A DNA stretch of 64,000 nt from Leptospira weilii serovar Ranarum str. ICFT. GTDB taxonomy: Bacteria; Spirochaetota; Leptospiria; Leptospirales; Leptospiraceae. Below the pieces are notes generated by a model. It did no database searches and was not told the origin of the DNA. It worked only from the letters and a program-made list of their open reading frames with translations. This document shows positions 57,401 through 64,000 of the stretch, in pieces. The stretch lies in assembly GCF_000332415.1 (NCBI RefSeq), contig NZ_AOHC02000041.1, positions 328,609-392,608 on the forward strand. The letters run 5' to 3'. Positions within the stretch are counted from its first letter, which is position 1; every line of letters starts with the position of its first letter. Position numbers and translations under genes: made by a program.

Positions 57401-58027
57401 ATTAATGCACAAAATATTACGATAATTTCAATTCCGGTGATTAAATATCTTAATCCTTTAGGAAAGAATCATTTACTATTTAATCAAGTGAAAAATTTTC
57501 CAATGGCAGAAGAAATGCAAGAATTGAGGAATGGAAACTTAAATTATAAGTCCAATCATAATCTTTATATATTTCAGACTAAATTTTGGTCTAACTTTAG
57601 TGTTTTGACTTGTTCCGATTTTCTTTCTTTAACCTTGCGTTGGAAGCTTCAGAAGAAAGTTCAAACCATTATTATTCCCGCACAGAATTATGATAATAGT
57701 ACTTATGATGCACTTGCAAATGCATGTATTCGCGATCTTCACTGTATTGCTATTATTTGCAACAATGGCGCCCTTTCCAAAAGTTTTACTTATGCCCCAT
57801 TCTATAAAGAGTACAACCGATCTGTTATAGAACACGCAGGTTTGTCAAATCCAGAATTTCATACTTTTAAAATTTTTCCGGAGAAAATAAAATTTGTTCA
57901 GGAAGTCGGTAGAGGGGATGTTCCGTTTAGGATTGGTGAAAATAAAGTGCCGAACCCTTTTTATACAGGAAACGAGAATACGTTATCTGATTTTAAACAA
58001 TTGCCTCCAGATTGGAATTATTTTTAA
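54488..58027 (+). CDS. Reverse transcriptase-nitrilase fusion, DRT type 1 (UG1)-like
   Basis: The protein has 1179 residues. The RT palm shows motif A QTDLQAFYHKLN (D225), motif B GLPIGWVLSGFIAN at 268-281, and motif C AFSYVDDFLILVP with YVDD at 319-322; no group II intron maturase domain is present. After a long helical middle (about 450-900), the C-terminus is a carbon-nitrogen hydrolase with the complete triad: E939 in IIPEMTMP, K993 in LGKNHLLF and C1042 in VLTCSDFL. RT plus nitrilase in one chain is the layout of defence RT type 1 (UG1). It should make DNA from an RNA or primerless template and have an amidase-like step of unknown substrate during anti-phage response. The TTG start follows GAAGG by 11 bases; a GTG at 54527 is an alternative. 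The gene is strongly A+T-rich, a sign of transfer. Confidence 0.88.
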   Translation: MKTKKLIVERSLIVNKKFTNYQKFWIYKKISHFFKKDTCFKYFQTEFILSEFYFLLMHSDSLTEFIQKLKNSETDIAFRLPRKESEIDSVKRQLYFEYPKISFQVLSLIECWDDICLMQKKFSGEELGDLFGEDFEKKNLDEDEEVKVPEYTKNRKCFGNKPNFRVRYYSEYLEDFSISSHERNLGMPLQVDYSKEYNLFNATVTTKCNDYLQDSKRKLLIIQTDLQAFYHKLNLKFLIEYFNNSYALRDSNLVKWIKKLEETHSYEGLPIGWVLSGFIANIILLDLNKKLNTQLNKKMKSNPLLRTIDGKFGINAFSYVDDFLILVPLRKSQLPKSKEIANEVMAISNEILYKQFENFISFHNLTENPNKCKSFVIDEFSVSKLKRNFHDMKLSVPAEVEFGFEINDLMVPHDPDLVLNERNQFSIGLTAARRTLSKGDDIRKQNIKELLENMRIKIQSTEGKYIHRVFITLTAIVEREENGIKFIGAKEGEIKSEVYKCIESIFKILYSRQNHPINEWAAFFVSLARFIYETDGDLEVLKKYYKSIKIKSKDDDASGVSDYLELIRLEIILLGNKKGINTKKFIGKNTFSNSVIGNIGKNYEYIILTRYSNSKKLKDISKKEFLSKGRRAILCVAYFKIFSKALAKEQLAREYLNVVSEFSKRRDDSLEIFLSHSLSILINQCSENQVDVILERLGGVLKNKQNSKSIRLIFKLIEYSKYFREVNSLSELERLKRQLEILKSIFAQRNKGSFWNEIHTRTELGSLFFAISYIFTCSRISEVYSFLTHILSPIEGEQWVPWRSSIISFQIVGDRSIHLLEAAYKLQVGTYRNERIRLNDLEKQLIDIERFIKEIEEEGSESLFSISRVNFEKLDPLYSNLRKDLKVTIAPISYILKETLNENTMDFKSDKVRKLLRIKIDAAIEEAISRKSSLLIIPEMTMPTKYLEYFLNKLAKHDIVFIAGMEYYNDGINAQNITIISIPVIKYLNPLGKNHLLFNQVKNFPMAEEMQELRNGNLNYKSNHNLYIFQTKFWSNFSVLTCSDFLSLTLRWKLQKKVQTIIIPAQNYDNSTYDALANACIRDLHCIAIICNNGALSKSFTYAPFYKEYNRSVIEHAGLSNPEFHTFKIFPEKIKFVQEVGRGDVPFRIGENKVPNPFYTGNENTLSDFKQLPPDWNYF

Positions 58028-58036
58028 TTTAAATCT

Positions 58037-58756
58037 ATGATTATACTTGCGATCGATTTCGAAACAAATGGGACCGATCCTTTAAATTCTGAAATTTTAG
58101 AGATCGGGGCAGTTCTTTGGGATTCTGAAACAAAACAACCGCTGTCGATGTTTTCGAGCTTAATATGTCCGAAGGAAACTCATTTTATTGTGAATGAAGA
58201 TGTTAAACAGATTACAGGGATCGAAGAAAAGGACTTATATTTGTATGGAATTTCAGAAGAGAATGTTATAACGAAATTGTATGAACTGGCGAACAAGGCT
58301 ACGAGTATCGTTAGTCATTTTGGAATTGAATTTGATCGAATAGTATTTGAAAGACTATTAAGTTCAATGCGTTTTTCATTATCAAATTGGTTATGGATAG
58401 ATACGGGCTTTGATATAATTTATCCAAAAAAAATAAAAACTAGACGCTTGGATTATTTGTCCTTTGAACATGGATATATTCCGTTTCAAAGTCATCGAGC
58501 ACTACCCGATGTTTTAACAATGCTTAAAATATTGAGTAATTATAATATAGATGATGTGATTAGAGTTGCCCGAACTCCTCTTTTGAAAGTCAAGGCTCTG
58601 GTAGATTACGATAATAAGGATCTTGCTTCAAAGAGCGGATATTATTGGAACAAGGAATCCAAAGTTTGGGAAAAGATGATTAGAGAAGCAAATTTAAAAA
58701 AAGAAAAAACATCATTCTCGATAGAAAGTGAAGTGGTCTATTATAAGTCAGTATAA
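58037..58756 (+). CDS. DEDDh 3'-5' exonuclease (DnaQ-like) coupled to the RT
   Basis: The protein has 239 residues, starting 9 bases after the RT-nitrilase stop. Exo I AIDFETNG (D7, E9), Exo II SHFGIEFDR (D100) and Exo III SHRALPDVL (H153, D158) make a complete DEDDh site. The C-terminal segment VKALVDYDNKDLASKSGYYW resembles a small domain often attached to DnaQ-type nucleases of islands. It should degrade single-stranded DNA or RNA. Close spacing and shared A+T-rich composition imply one operon with the RT. Such an exonuclease partner is not part of the minimal DRT1 system as I know it. Confidence 0.85.
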   Translation: MIILAIDFETNGTDPLNSEILEIGAVLWDSETKQPLSMFSSLICPKETHFIVNEDVKQITGIEEKDLYLYGISEENVITKLYELANKATSIVSHFGIEFDRIVFERLLSSMRFSLSNWLWIDTGFDIIYPKKIKTRRLDYLSFEHGYIPFQSHRALPDVLTMLKILSNYNIDDVIRVARTPLLKVKALVDYDNKDLASKSGYYWNKESKVWEKMIREANLKKEKTSFSIESEVVYYKSV

Positions 58757-59155
58757 TATAAACTCAAATCTTAGCCGATTCTAATTGAATTTCAGTTTTT
58801 ATTGATCCCTTTCAACTTCCGTTTTCGGGAAGATTACAGAAGTTTAAAGGGATCAATAGCATACCTCAAAAGTATGAATGGGCTACGTAAATAATTCTAA
58901 GAGAAAATCGAATACAAACCTGAGCCTCGCAAAAATAAAAATAGCAGAGGGCTAAACTAACATAACGGAGGAAAACACAAATTCAGAACGATTTCGAGAA
59001 CAAAAACAAAGAGAGAAATCTCGTAAAACAAACGTTAGGTCCTTTTACTAATGTAATCGAATATACAATGATTTTCGAATGAATTTAACTTTCAGCTTTA
59101 GCGTTTTATTCAAATCCTCCTACTTCCTTGACAATCTTCGCAAAGTGGATTGGAA
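58757..59155. other. Intergenic region with repeat and attC-like hairpin
   Basis: It contains copy 2 of the 41-bp repeat (58930-58970). From the CTAAC at 58957-58961 to the GTTAGGT at 59034-59040 the ends pair, and an inner CGAGA/TCTCG stem is seen, vaguely like an integron attC site. A terminator-like GGGATCAATA... repeat occurs near 58804-58857. No gene is evident. Confidence 0.4.
58930..58970 (+). repeat. 41-bp direct repeat, copy 2
   Basis: CAAAAATAAAAATAG then CAGAGGGCTAAACTAACATA and ACGGAG. It differs from 53206-53246 at four positions. Confidence 0.8.
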
Positions 59156-60097
59156 TTAAAAATTCGAATGAGGCGTTTGAATTTTCGTATTTTGAGTATC
59201 TATTTTTTTATTAGATTCTGAAAATTGAATATATTTTTTAAGATTGCGGGGAGATTTCCCCGTAAATTTAACACAAGCTCTGTGAAAAGAAGAAGCGGAA
59301 TTGAAGCCGCACTCAACCGCTATATTCAATAAATTGAAATTAGATCGGGTGCGAATCATATTCATTACTTCGTAGATCCGGTGATGATTTAAGAAATCAG
59401 AATAATTCATATTAAGAAACTTGTTCAAATAATGAGAAGCCTGATGAGTGGAAAGACCCAAACCCGAAGCGAAGTCAGGAAGTCGGAGTTCCTCGTCTTT
59501 AAAACCTTTCGACTCTAAAAAAGAATTCAGTTTAATTTCAACTTTTTCTAAATCGATACCTTCCAGTAAATCTCTAGGCGGATATTTATTTTCCAATGGA
59601 GTCTTTGGAATTGTAATATTCTCTAGTTCTAATTCATTGTCTATATTTGTAACGGTAGCTTTATAAAACAAAAATGGAAAAAAACGTTCTAAAATAACCG
59701 TGTAACAAATCACCGATCCGGAAGCCAGTTCTGCAAGCAAAAAGAAATTTGTGTTACCGGAAATCGTACCCAGAAAATCTAAAACAAAACAAATAGAAAT
59801 TAAGAGGGAAATGAAAGGAAGGCTGAAGTAAGAATTTCGTTTCTGAGTGATTACAATATTTCTAATGGACCAAATAGAGGCGAATATTGAAATCGCAAAA
59901 CCAAGAGTGTCTACAAGGAAAATAAAAAAATTATTTGGAATCAGATAAGAGAATAGGATTACGACAGGAATAATCCCTAAAAGACGTTTACAATAATCCC
60001 AGGGATTGTCTAAATTTCCTAATATAAAATTAAAATAGACTAAGACCGCTCCGCTGCCATAAAGAACCAAACCGTAATAAAAACCGACAGTATTCAT
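59156..60097 (-). CDS. AraC-family regulator with N-terminal membrane domain
   Basis: The protein has 313 residues. Six to seven hydrophobic helices fill 1-160 ([53 protein letters not shown]). The C-terminal AraC-type double HTH is complete: [20 protein letters not shown] and [22 protein letters not shown] followed by TGKSPRNLK. Such membrane-bound AraC proteins are common in leptospires and sense envelope signals. It is monocistronic, convergent with the RT-exonuclease operon. Confidence 0.88.
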   Translation of the reverse strand: MNTVGFYYGLVLYGSGAVLVYFNFILGNLDNPWDYCKRLLGIIPVVILFSYLIPNNFFIFLVDTLGFAISIFASIWSIRNIVITQKRNSYFSLPFISLLISICFVLDFLGTISGNTNFFLLAELASGSVICYTVILERFFPFLFYKATVTNIDNELELENITIPKTPLENKYPPRDLLEGIDLEKVEIKLNSFLESKGFKDEELRLPDFASGLGLSTHQASHYLNKFLNMNYSDFLNHHRIYEVMNMIRTRSNFNLLNIAVECGFNSASSFHRACVKFTGKSPRNLKKYIQFSESNKKIDTQNTKIQTPHSNF

Positions 60098-60142
60098 AGC
60101 AAACGACTCGGGCGCAAAATGATTTTATTCTAAAAAGTGATT

Positions 60143-60355
60143 CTACTCGTAGTTTTTCAAATCGTTTGAGGGAAAATATTCTACAGGTTTAATCTTTAAT
60201 TTTCTTCTAATCGTTAAAACCTTACGAAAACCCGTGAATTTCAAGATTGCCTCTCTGTCCTCGGTATATAACTTTTTCCCAAGGTGTTTTTCATATTCGT
60301 CTAACTCTGATTTGGTGATGTCTAAGGGCGGTATTTTAAAATAATTGATTAACAT
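60143..60355 (-). CDS. Small hypothetical protein
   Basis: The protein has 70 residues (INYFKIPPLDITKSELDEYE, then LGKKLYTEDREAILKFTGFR); soluble, basic, no known domain. It is just upstream of the AraC-type gene in the same direction (45 bases between), so it may be cotranscribed. Confidence 0.5.
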   Translation of the reverse strand: MLINYFKIPPLDITKSELDEYEKHLGKKLYTEDREAILKFTGFRKVLTIRRKLKIKPVEYFPSNDLKNYE

Positions 60356-60697
60356 GATTTATACCTATTTGAATTGTATACTTTGGGTTCCGATAAACTT
60401 TATGTATTGTTGAGTGAGAAAGGGCGGGACCTTTTGATTGTTGAAAATAGAATATTTCTGTCCGAAATACTTATATACTTTGAAAAAGTCCGTGATGTAA
60501 GCGTGAGTTTAATCATAAGAGATCGGTTTTGGATTTCATTGATTTGATTTTGCCCGATTTCAGTCTTACTTTTCGGTTGCATAATTCCCACTTTGATAAT
60601 TTAGTTATCATGAATTGAAATCGAGAAGAGAGATTTATAGAATGATTATATACACAAGTGTATATTTCAAGCAAAAAATATGCAGAATAGTGTTTTT
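60356..60697. promoter_or_regulatory. Divergent promoter region with palindromic operator
   Basis: ATATACACAAGTGTATAT at 60648-60665 is an 8-bp perfect inverted repeat with a 2-base centre, 32 bases before the XRE-family ATG at 60698. It is probably bound by that regulator. A 63-codon minus-strand frame at 60400-60591 has no coding character and is left out. Confidence 0.55.
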
Positions 60698-61087
60698 ATG
60701 AATTATAAAAATATTCTGAAAAAACTTATGGAAAGGCGTGTTTGGAATCAGGAGGATCTTGCTAAAGCGGGAGAGGTGAAACAACCGACCGTAAGTCGTT
60801 ATTTGAGCGGTCATACCATTCCGACGCTGACTTTTGTAGAAAATCTATACAAAAACGAAAAGGTCGATCCTATTATTTTTGTTCGGGACTATGAGTTAGA
60901 ACCGATTGGTTTAGAATCGGGAAATTCGCGGGAAGAGAAAAAGAACTTGGTCGATGAAGTAACTGTGTTTATACGATTTTTAAAAAACTCCCCGGATGCT
61001 TTGGAAATATTTTGGAAACTTTATAAAATGGATCAATCGGGTCGGAAGGCTATGAACGCTCTGGCGGATAAGATTTTAGAGGAATGA
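60698..61087 (+). CDS. XRE-family helix-turn-helix regulator
   Basis: The protein has 129 residues from the ATG at 60698; the frame opens six codons earlier at 60680. The Cro/C1-type HTH is clear: LMERRVWNQEDLAKAGEVKQ, then PTVSRYLSGHTIPTLTFVENL. The C-terminal half (VTVFIRFLKNSPDALEIFWKL) is helical and may mediate dimerisation. A palindrome lies 32 bases upstream. It overlaps tail to tail by 38 bases with the membrane-protein gene. Confidence 0.85.
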   Translation: MNYKNILKKLMERRVWNQEDLAKAGEVKQPTVSRYLSGHTIPTLTFVENLYKNEKVDPIIFVRDYELEPIGLESGNSREEKKNLVDEVTVFIRFLKNSPDALEIFWKLYKMDQSGRKAMNALADKILEE

Positions 61088-62009
61088 TCGCTCTTTCGTT
61101 TTTTGCCATGTAAAAGTAAATTTCTTCCACGCTGAGTTCCGAATTGATTTGAAGGTCTGTAAAATTTTGAATGATTCTTTCGATTGTATTCTTTCTGCAT
61201 CTTATCAATGCTTTTTTGTAAGACTCCGAGTCAACTTTTCTTAATATTAGAATATTTGCATTGGCGACAATGGAATTTTCTTCTTCTAAGATCGCGCTTT
61301 CAGAAAGTTCAAATAAATTGATTTTGATTATACCGATCGACCAAATTGCAGTCGCTAATGTACAACTGATAGGAGCCACAAAATTGTATTCTGGTAGGCC
61401 AAGGAATCGAAGAAGCAATGTAAACGTTCCTATAGAAACTAACCAAAGTAGTATTCCTGTAGCGATATAGACGCATCGAACTCGGTTGAGACCTCGCCTT
61501 TTTTTGAATCCTAAAGCAAGAACTATTATTGAAGAAATTATACTCAGGATCCCGCCAATTACGAAATAATCGTAGAGTATTCCGGCTGTAAAATGCAGTT
61601 TTGCATCTTGAATCCATGCACTCATAATGTAAAGATCCGAATAGCTAAAAACATAAATCGGAATTACATAAACTACTAATATTGAAAGGCTACCGACTAC
61701 TGGGAACTCTTTGTCAAAAACATAAGAGTGAATGAATCGAATTAGAAGCAAAGGGGCGGCGATCATGGGAAGTGTTAGCGTTCTTGTCCAGAACGTTGTT
61801 TTTGTTCCTTCGAAAAATGGCACGGCAAAAAGAGCACTCCATATTCCAAAAAGAATACAAAGGGTTCCGAAATCAAGGAAGCGTTTTCGTTGTCGTGTGA
61901 CAAATAAAACGTAGAATCCTAGGCAAAGATTGCATGCTGACGCTAAGAGTAAGGCTGAAATCGTTTCCAAAGTATATATCCCTTGGAAGCATGACGTCAC
62001 GAATGACAT
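61050..62009 (-). CDS. Multi-pass membrane protein, 7TM sensor-like
   Basis: The protein has 319 residues from the ATG at 62009; a longer frame to 62054 would overlap the previous gene by 58 bases. Seven to eight hydrophobic helices fill 1-235 (ISALLLASACNLCLGFYVLF, FGTLCILFGIWSALFAVPFF, ILVVYVIPIYVFSYSDLY). They resemble the 7TM N-terminal module of some histidine kinases and cyclases. The remaining 80 residues are cytosolic with no kinase domain. It overlaps the GNAT-like gene by 13 bases, so the two are coupled. Confidence 0.7.
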   Translation of the reverse strand: MSFVTSCFQGIYTLETISALLLASACNLCLGFYVLFVTRQRKRFLDFGTLCILFGIWSALFAVPFFEGTKTTFWTRTLTLPMIAAPLLLIRFIHSYVFDKEFPVVGSLSILVVYVIPIYVFSYSDLYIMSAWIQDAKLHFTAGILYDYFVIGGILSIISSIIVLALGFKKRRGLNRVRCVYIATGILLWLVSIGTFTLLLRFLGLPEYNFVAPISCTLATAIWSIGIIKINLFELSESAILEEENSIVANANILILRKVDSESYKKALIRCRKNTIERIIQNFTDLQINSELSVEEIYFYMAKNERAIIPLKSYPPERS

Positions 62010-62638
62010 TTTTTTGCAATAATTTTCGCCTTGTCTGACACTTGTACTTTCCATAAAGTTGGACTAACGTTCCCTTGAATCAACTTTCCATAATCCAGAA
62101 AGTAAATTAAATATGGATGTAAAAGTGATTCGATAGCTCCGATCCGGTTGTAGAGCTTTCCCATTGCGCTTCGATCTATATCGAATAATCCGTATGTGGA
62201 TGTAAAATCTTGATTTAGTAGAAAATCGGTACTTAAAGACAAAACTTTTGAACCCACGTTCATCTTGGTTGCAGCAAATGAATTCATTTCTGCAACATTT
62301 CCATCTTCGATTATCGTCCGTTTTTTTGTATCGCTCCGGTAGGAATACTCGATCGGAAGGCCGAATGGACCCCGGGAAACGATTCGAGAGGTCGCAATGA
62401 TTTCTTCATTTTCGTTTAGAGCGATATAATACTGACTAAATCCGTTTAAGTCAAACTGTCTGTCAAATTCCGGGTTATATCCGACATATCCCAACTTTGA
62501 ATACTGTAGCTGAACGAATTCCCGCGCGCGTTCAATGAGGCCCGGGTTTGAATTGTAGGTGCATCCAACATATTGAATACCGTCTCTGGTCTCGAAAATT
62601 ACCGTAGGTTTGCTTAGAGTGTCTATTGCGCGCGTCAT
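61997..62638 (-). CDS. GNAT-fold, FeeM-like N-acyltransferase candidate
   Basis: The protein has 213 residues. The pattern IERAREFVQLQYSKLGYVGY, FSQYYIALNENEEIIATSRI and VAEMNSFAATK fits the acyltransferase fold of N-acyl amino acid synthase (FeeM)-like proteins, with a conserved Glu in the strand VAEMNSF. It would transfer an acyl group from a carrier to an amine; the substrate is unknown. It is first of a pair with a membrane protein (13-base overlap), suggesting a lipid signal or modification. Confidence 0.6.
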   Translation of the reverse strand: MTRAIDTLSKPTVIFETRDGIQYVGCTYNSNPGLIERAREFVQLQYSKLGYVGYNPEFDRQFDLNGFSQYYIALNENEEIIATSRIVSRGPFGLPIEYSYRSDTKKRTIIEDGNVAEMNSFAATKMNVGSKVLSLSTDFLLNQDFTSTYGLFDIDRSAMGKLYNRIGAIESLLHPYLIYFLDYGKLIQGNVSPTLWKVQVSDKAKIIAKKCHS

Positions 62639-62874
62639 AATATTATAATTAACGTGAATTCGGTGTAAGAAGATTAGAAAATTTTTAAAAAAAATAGTAT
62701 GGAAAATCCACCGATAGAATAAGAATTTTTTTAAATCTTATTCTAAATTGATAAAACAGTAGCAGAAAGCAGATCAATGATTCATTGAAAAGTTGATAAT
62801 AAAAACAAAAGACGAACTTTCATTTTCTTGAATTACCTGACAAACGGCGTTTCGAAGCATGTTACACATAGGTC

Positions 62875-63465
62875 TTAGTTTTTAAAGGAGAATTGAAAGT
62901 CCTTTGGTACGATTACATACCCGTCAAAGTGAAAAGATTTTCGATGAGTATGGATGAATTGAAATATCGCATCATCTATTTCAAAATCGTTATTATCATA
63001 ATAAAGTGCACTATCAAGATCATCAAAATCAATTTTAATTTTATCTAATTGGGCGGTACGCTCTGAAATTTCCGATGCCGGATATGGTTTGAAGTAGGAA
63101 ATCGCCATTTCTAAAATTTTTTCATACTTTGTAAGACCTAATTTATTGAATCCTTCTAAGGCATATTTCCAGACAACTCCAAGGGGTGAGGAGAAGAAAA
63201 AGTAATGCCCATAAACGCAGGTTGCTGTATGGTATATCCAAATTGAATAAATAAATATTTGCTCTTTAGAAAAGAATGTAACATCTTTCTCGAATTGAAC
63301 AGTATTTATTTTATCAATATACCAGAAAACGGGCTCCATTATCCTGTAAACTTCGCCGGAATCGATAACGGAATCATCTATTATTATACGTTTTGATTCA
63401 AGCGTGTATTCCGGAGTTAAAAAATAATCACGAATCATTGATAAAATTGATTTAAGAATATTCAT
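62875..63465 (-). CDS. DUF4375-like protein
   Basis: The protein has 196 residues. The middle reads KDVTFFSKEQIFIYSIWIYH, HYFFFSSPLGVVWKYALEGF, LGLTKYEKILEMAISYF, close to the DUF4375 (DMP19-like) pattern in which a central GxxxYF..N.G motif is followed by two helices. The C-terminus is acidic (IDFDDLDSALYYDNNDFEID). DUF4375 proteins often appear as immunity-like single genes. It stands alone. Confidence 0.6.
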   Translation of the reverse strand: MNILKSILSMIRDYFLTPEYTLESKRIIIDDSVIDSGEVYRIMEPVFWYIDKINTVQFEKDVTFFSKEQIFIYSIWIYHTATCVYGHYFFFSSPLGVVWKYALEGFNKLGLTKYEKILEMAISYFKPYPASEISERTAQLDKIKIDFDDLDSALYYDNNDFEIDDAIFQFIHTHRKSFHFDGYVIVPKDFQFSFKN

Positions 63466-63841
63466 AAACCGGTAAGTATTTATTTGGAAGTTTAAAATAT
63501 CAAGAATACTTTTTATATTTTAAAGGGAATGGGGCGGCGTTTATTATGGATTCTTCTGCGTTCCACAACTTCATCAAACAACCAGCATGTGGAAAGGAAT
63601 GTGAACTTATAAGAGGGTGTCAGCTTGGTTATGTTGGTATACCCCTGCTACTTTTTGGTTATTCACAAGTCATTTACGCAATCGAGCTGATACCCTCCTG
63701 ACAACGCCTTAAACCTACACTCAAACGATCAATTCGGTAGTTTTAATAAATTCGATCTGAAGTCTGTCAAAATCCGATTCAATTTTAAGATTGACTCTGT
63801 ACATTTAAAATGTATCGTGTTTCGCTATGAGTTTAGTGAAT
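63466..63841. other. Intergenic region with a small inverted-repeat element
   Basis: GAGGGTGTCAGCT at 63613-63625 pairs with AGCTGATACCCTC at 63685-63697 (one mismatch), enclosing 59 bases that include CAAGTCATTTACGCAATCGA, similar to the IS256 ends at 11.4, 23.9 and 40.5 kb. It may be a remnant or mini-element. No gene is seen. Confidence 0.5.
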
Positions 63842-63995
63842 ATTTCTTGTTTAGATTCCCCAAACGAAAAAAACCAACTCACCAATCCGTTTCTTCGAAA
63901 CGTCCTTGGCGAGTCCATTTTTTCCTCTGTTCATCAAAACAAGAAATTCGTAGTCGGAGACGACAGCCAAGCTTTTACTAAAAATAAGCCTTCTA
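63842..63995 (+). repeat. 154-bp direct repeat, copy 2
   Basis: It is identical to 8359-8512, including the helicase-derived [12 protein letters not shown] coding stretch. The left flank (GTTTAGTGAAT) and the five bases after 63995 (GGTGT) differ from copy 1. The transposase body does not follow in the window. Confidence 0.9.
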
Positions 63996-64000
63996 GGTGT

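Noticed and set aside
54488..58027. RT considered as a group II intron or retron
   Set aside because: No maturase/HNH domain, no intron RNA boundaries seen, and a C-terminal nitrilase is present; the retron layout (short RT plus upstream msr-msd) does not fit.
60400..60591. Minus-strand 63-codon open frame
   Set aside because: Composition and residue pattern look random (NQINEIQNRSLMIKLTLTSRT), no ribosome site, and it lies in the divergent promoter region of the XRE gene.

Overview
The window looks like a chromosomal accessory region of a spirochaete, most likely a pathogenic Leptospira. I base this on moderate to low G+C, many short lipoproteins with loose lipoboxes, IS256- and IS5-type remnants, a SpvB/Rhs giant protein and the general gene style. 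This is inference; no database was searched. Backbone-like genes with compact codon use (about 2-8 kb and 42-52 kb) alternate with visibly A+T-richer imported blocks.

Layout. 0-8 kb: a broken gene, a YceK-ankyrin protein, a long acyl-CoA dehydrogenase of methylsuccinyl-CoA dehydrogenase type, a class III cyclase, a small strand-repeat protein that may belong to the 7(1)-knot family, and an unusual zinc-ribbon SDR. 8-16 kb: a UvrD-type helicase gene is cut off at a 36-bp inverted repeat next to a long IS1595-like transposase with an HNH-like companion. A primase-helicase, a MarR-like regulator and an unknown gene follow, bounded by two inward-facing IS256 ends. 16-20 kb: a tightly coupled four-gene operon (Nudix-HTH NrtR regulator, NadE-like synthetase, 2OG-Fe(II) oxygenase, nucleotidyltransferase-phosphoribosyltransferase fusion) that reads as an NAD or NAD-like nucleotide pathway.

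20-28 kb: a sigma factor with a likely partner regulator, then lipoproteins and small membrane proteins. Two of the downstream genes share a conserved upstream element. 28-36 kb: an integrative-element module (DUF5131 protein, AEP-type primase, RecA-fold helicase, HD hydrolase, tyrosine recombinase) ending in a decayed uracil-DNA-glycosylase-like gene. 36-41 kb: an SH3-domain lipoprotein, an IS5 remnant, a free-standing LAGLIDADG endonuclease and a lipoprotein cut by an IS256 end. 41-53 kb: an envelope operon (TPR, Kelch, outer-membrane-like proteins) divergent from a 2348-residue SpvB/FG-GAP/Rhs protein with an A+T-rich variable tip and small downstream lipoproteins.

53-59 kb: the most striking locus, a reverse transcriptase fused to a nitrilase (YVDD motif plus a Glu-Lys-Cys triad), resembling DRT type 1 / UG1 anti-phage systems, followed 9 bp later by a DEDDh exonuclease. 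Together with a lipoprotein gene it lies between 41-bp imperfect direct repeats. 59-64 kb: AraC and XRE regulators, a GNAT-like/membrane protein pair, a DUF4375 protein, a small inverted-repeat element, and a second copy of the 154-bp sequence found at the broken helicase 55 kb away.
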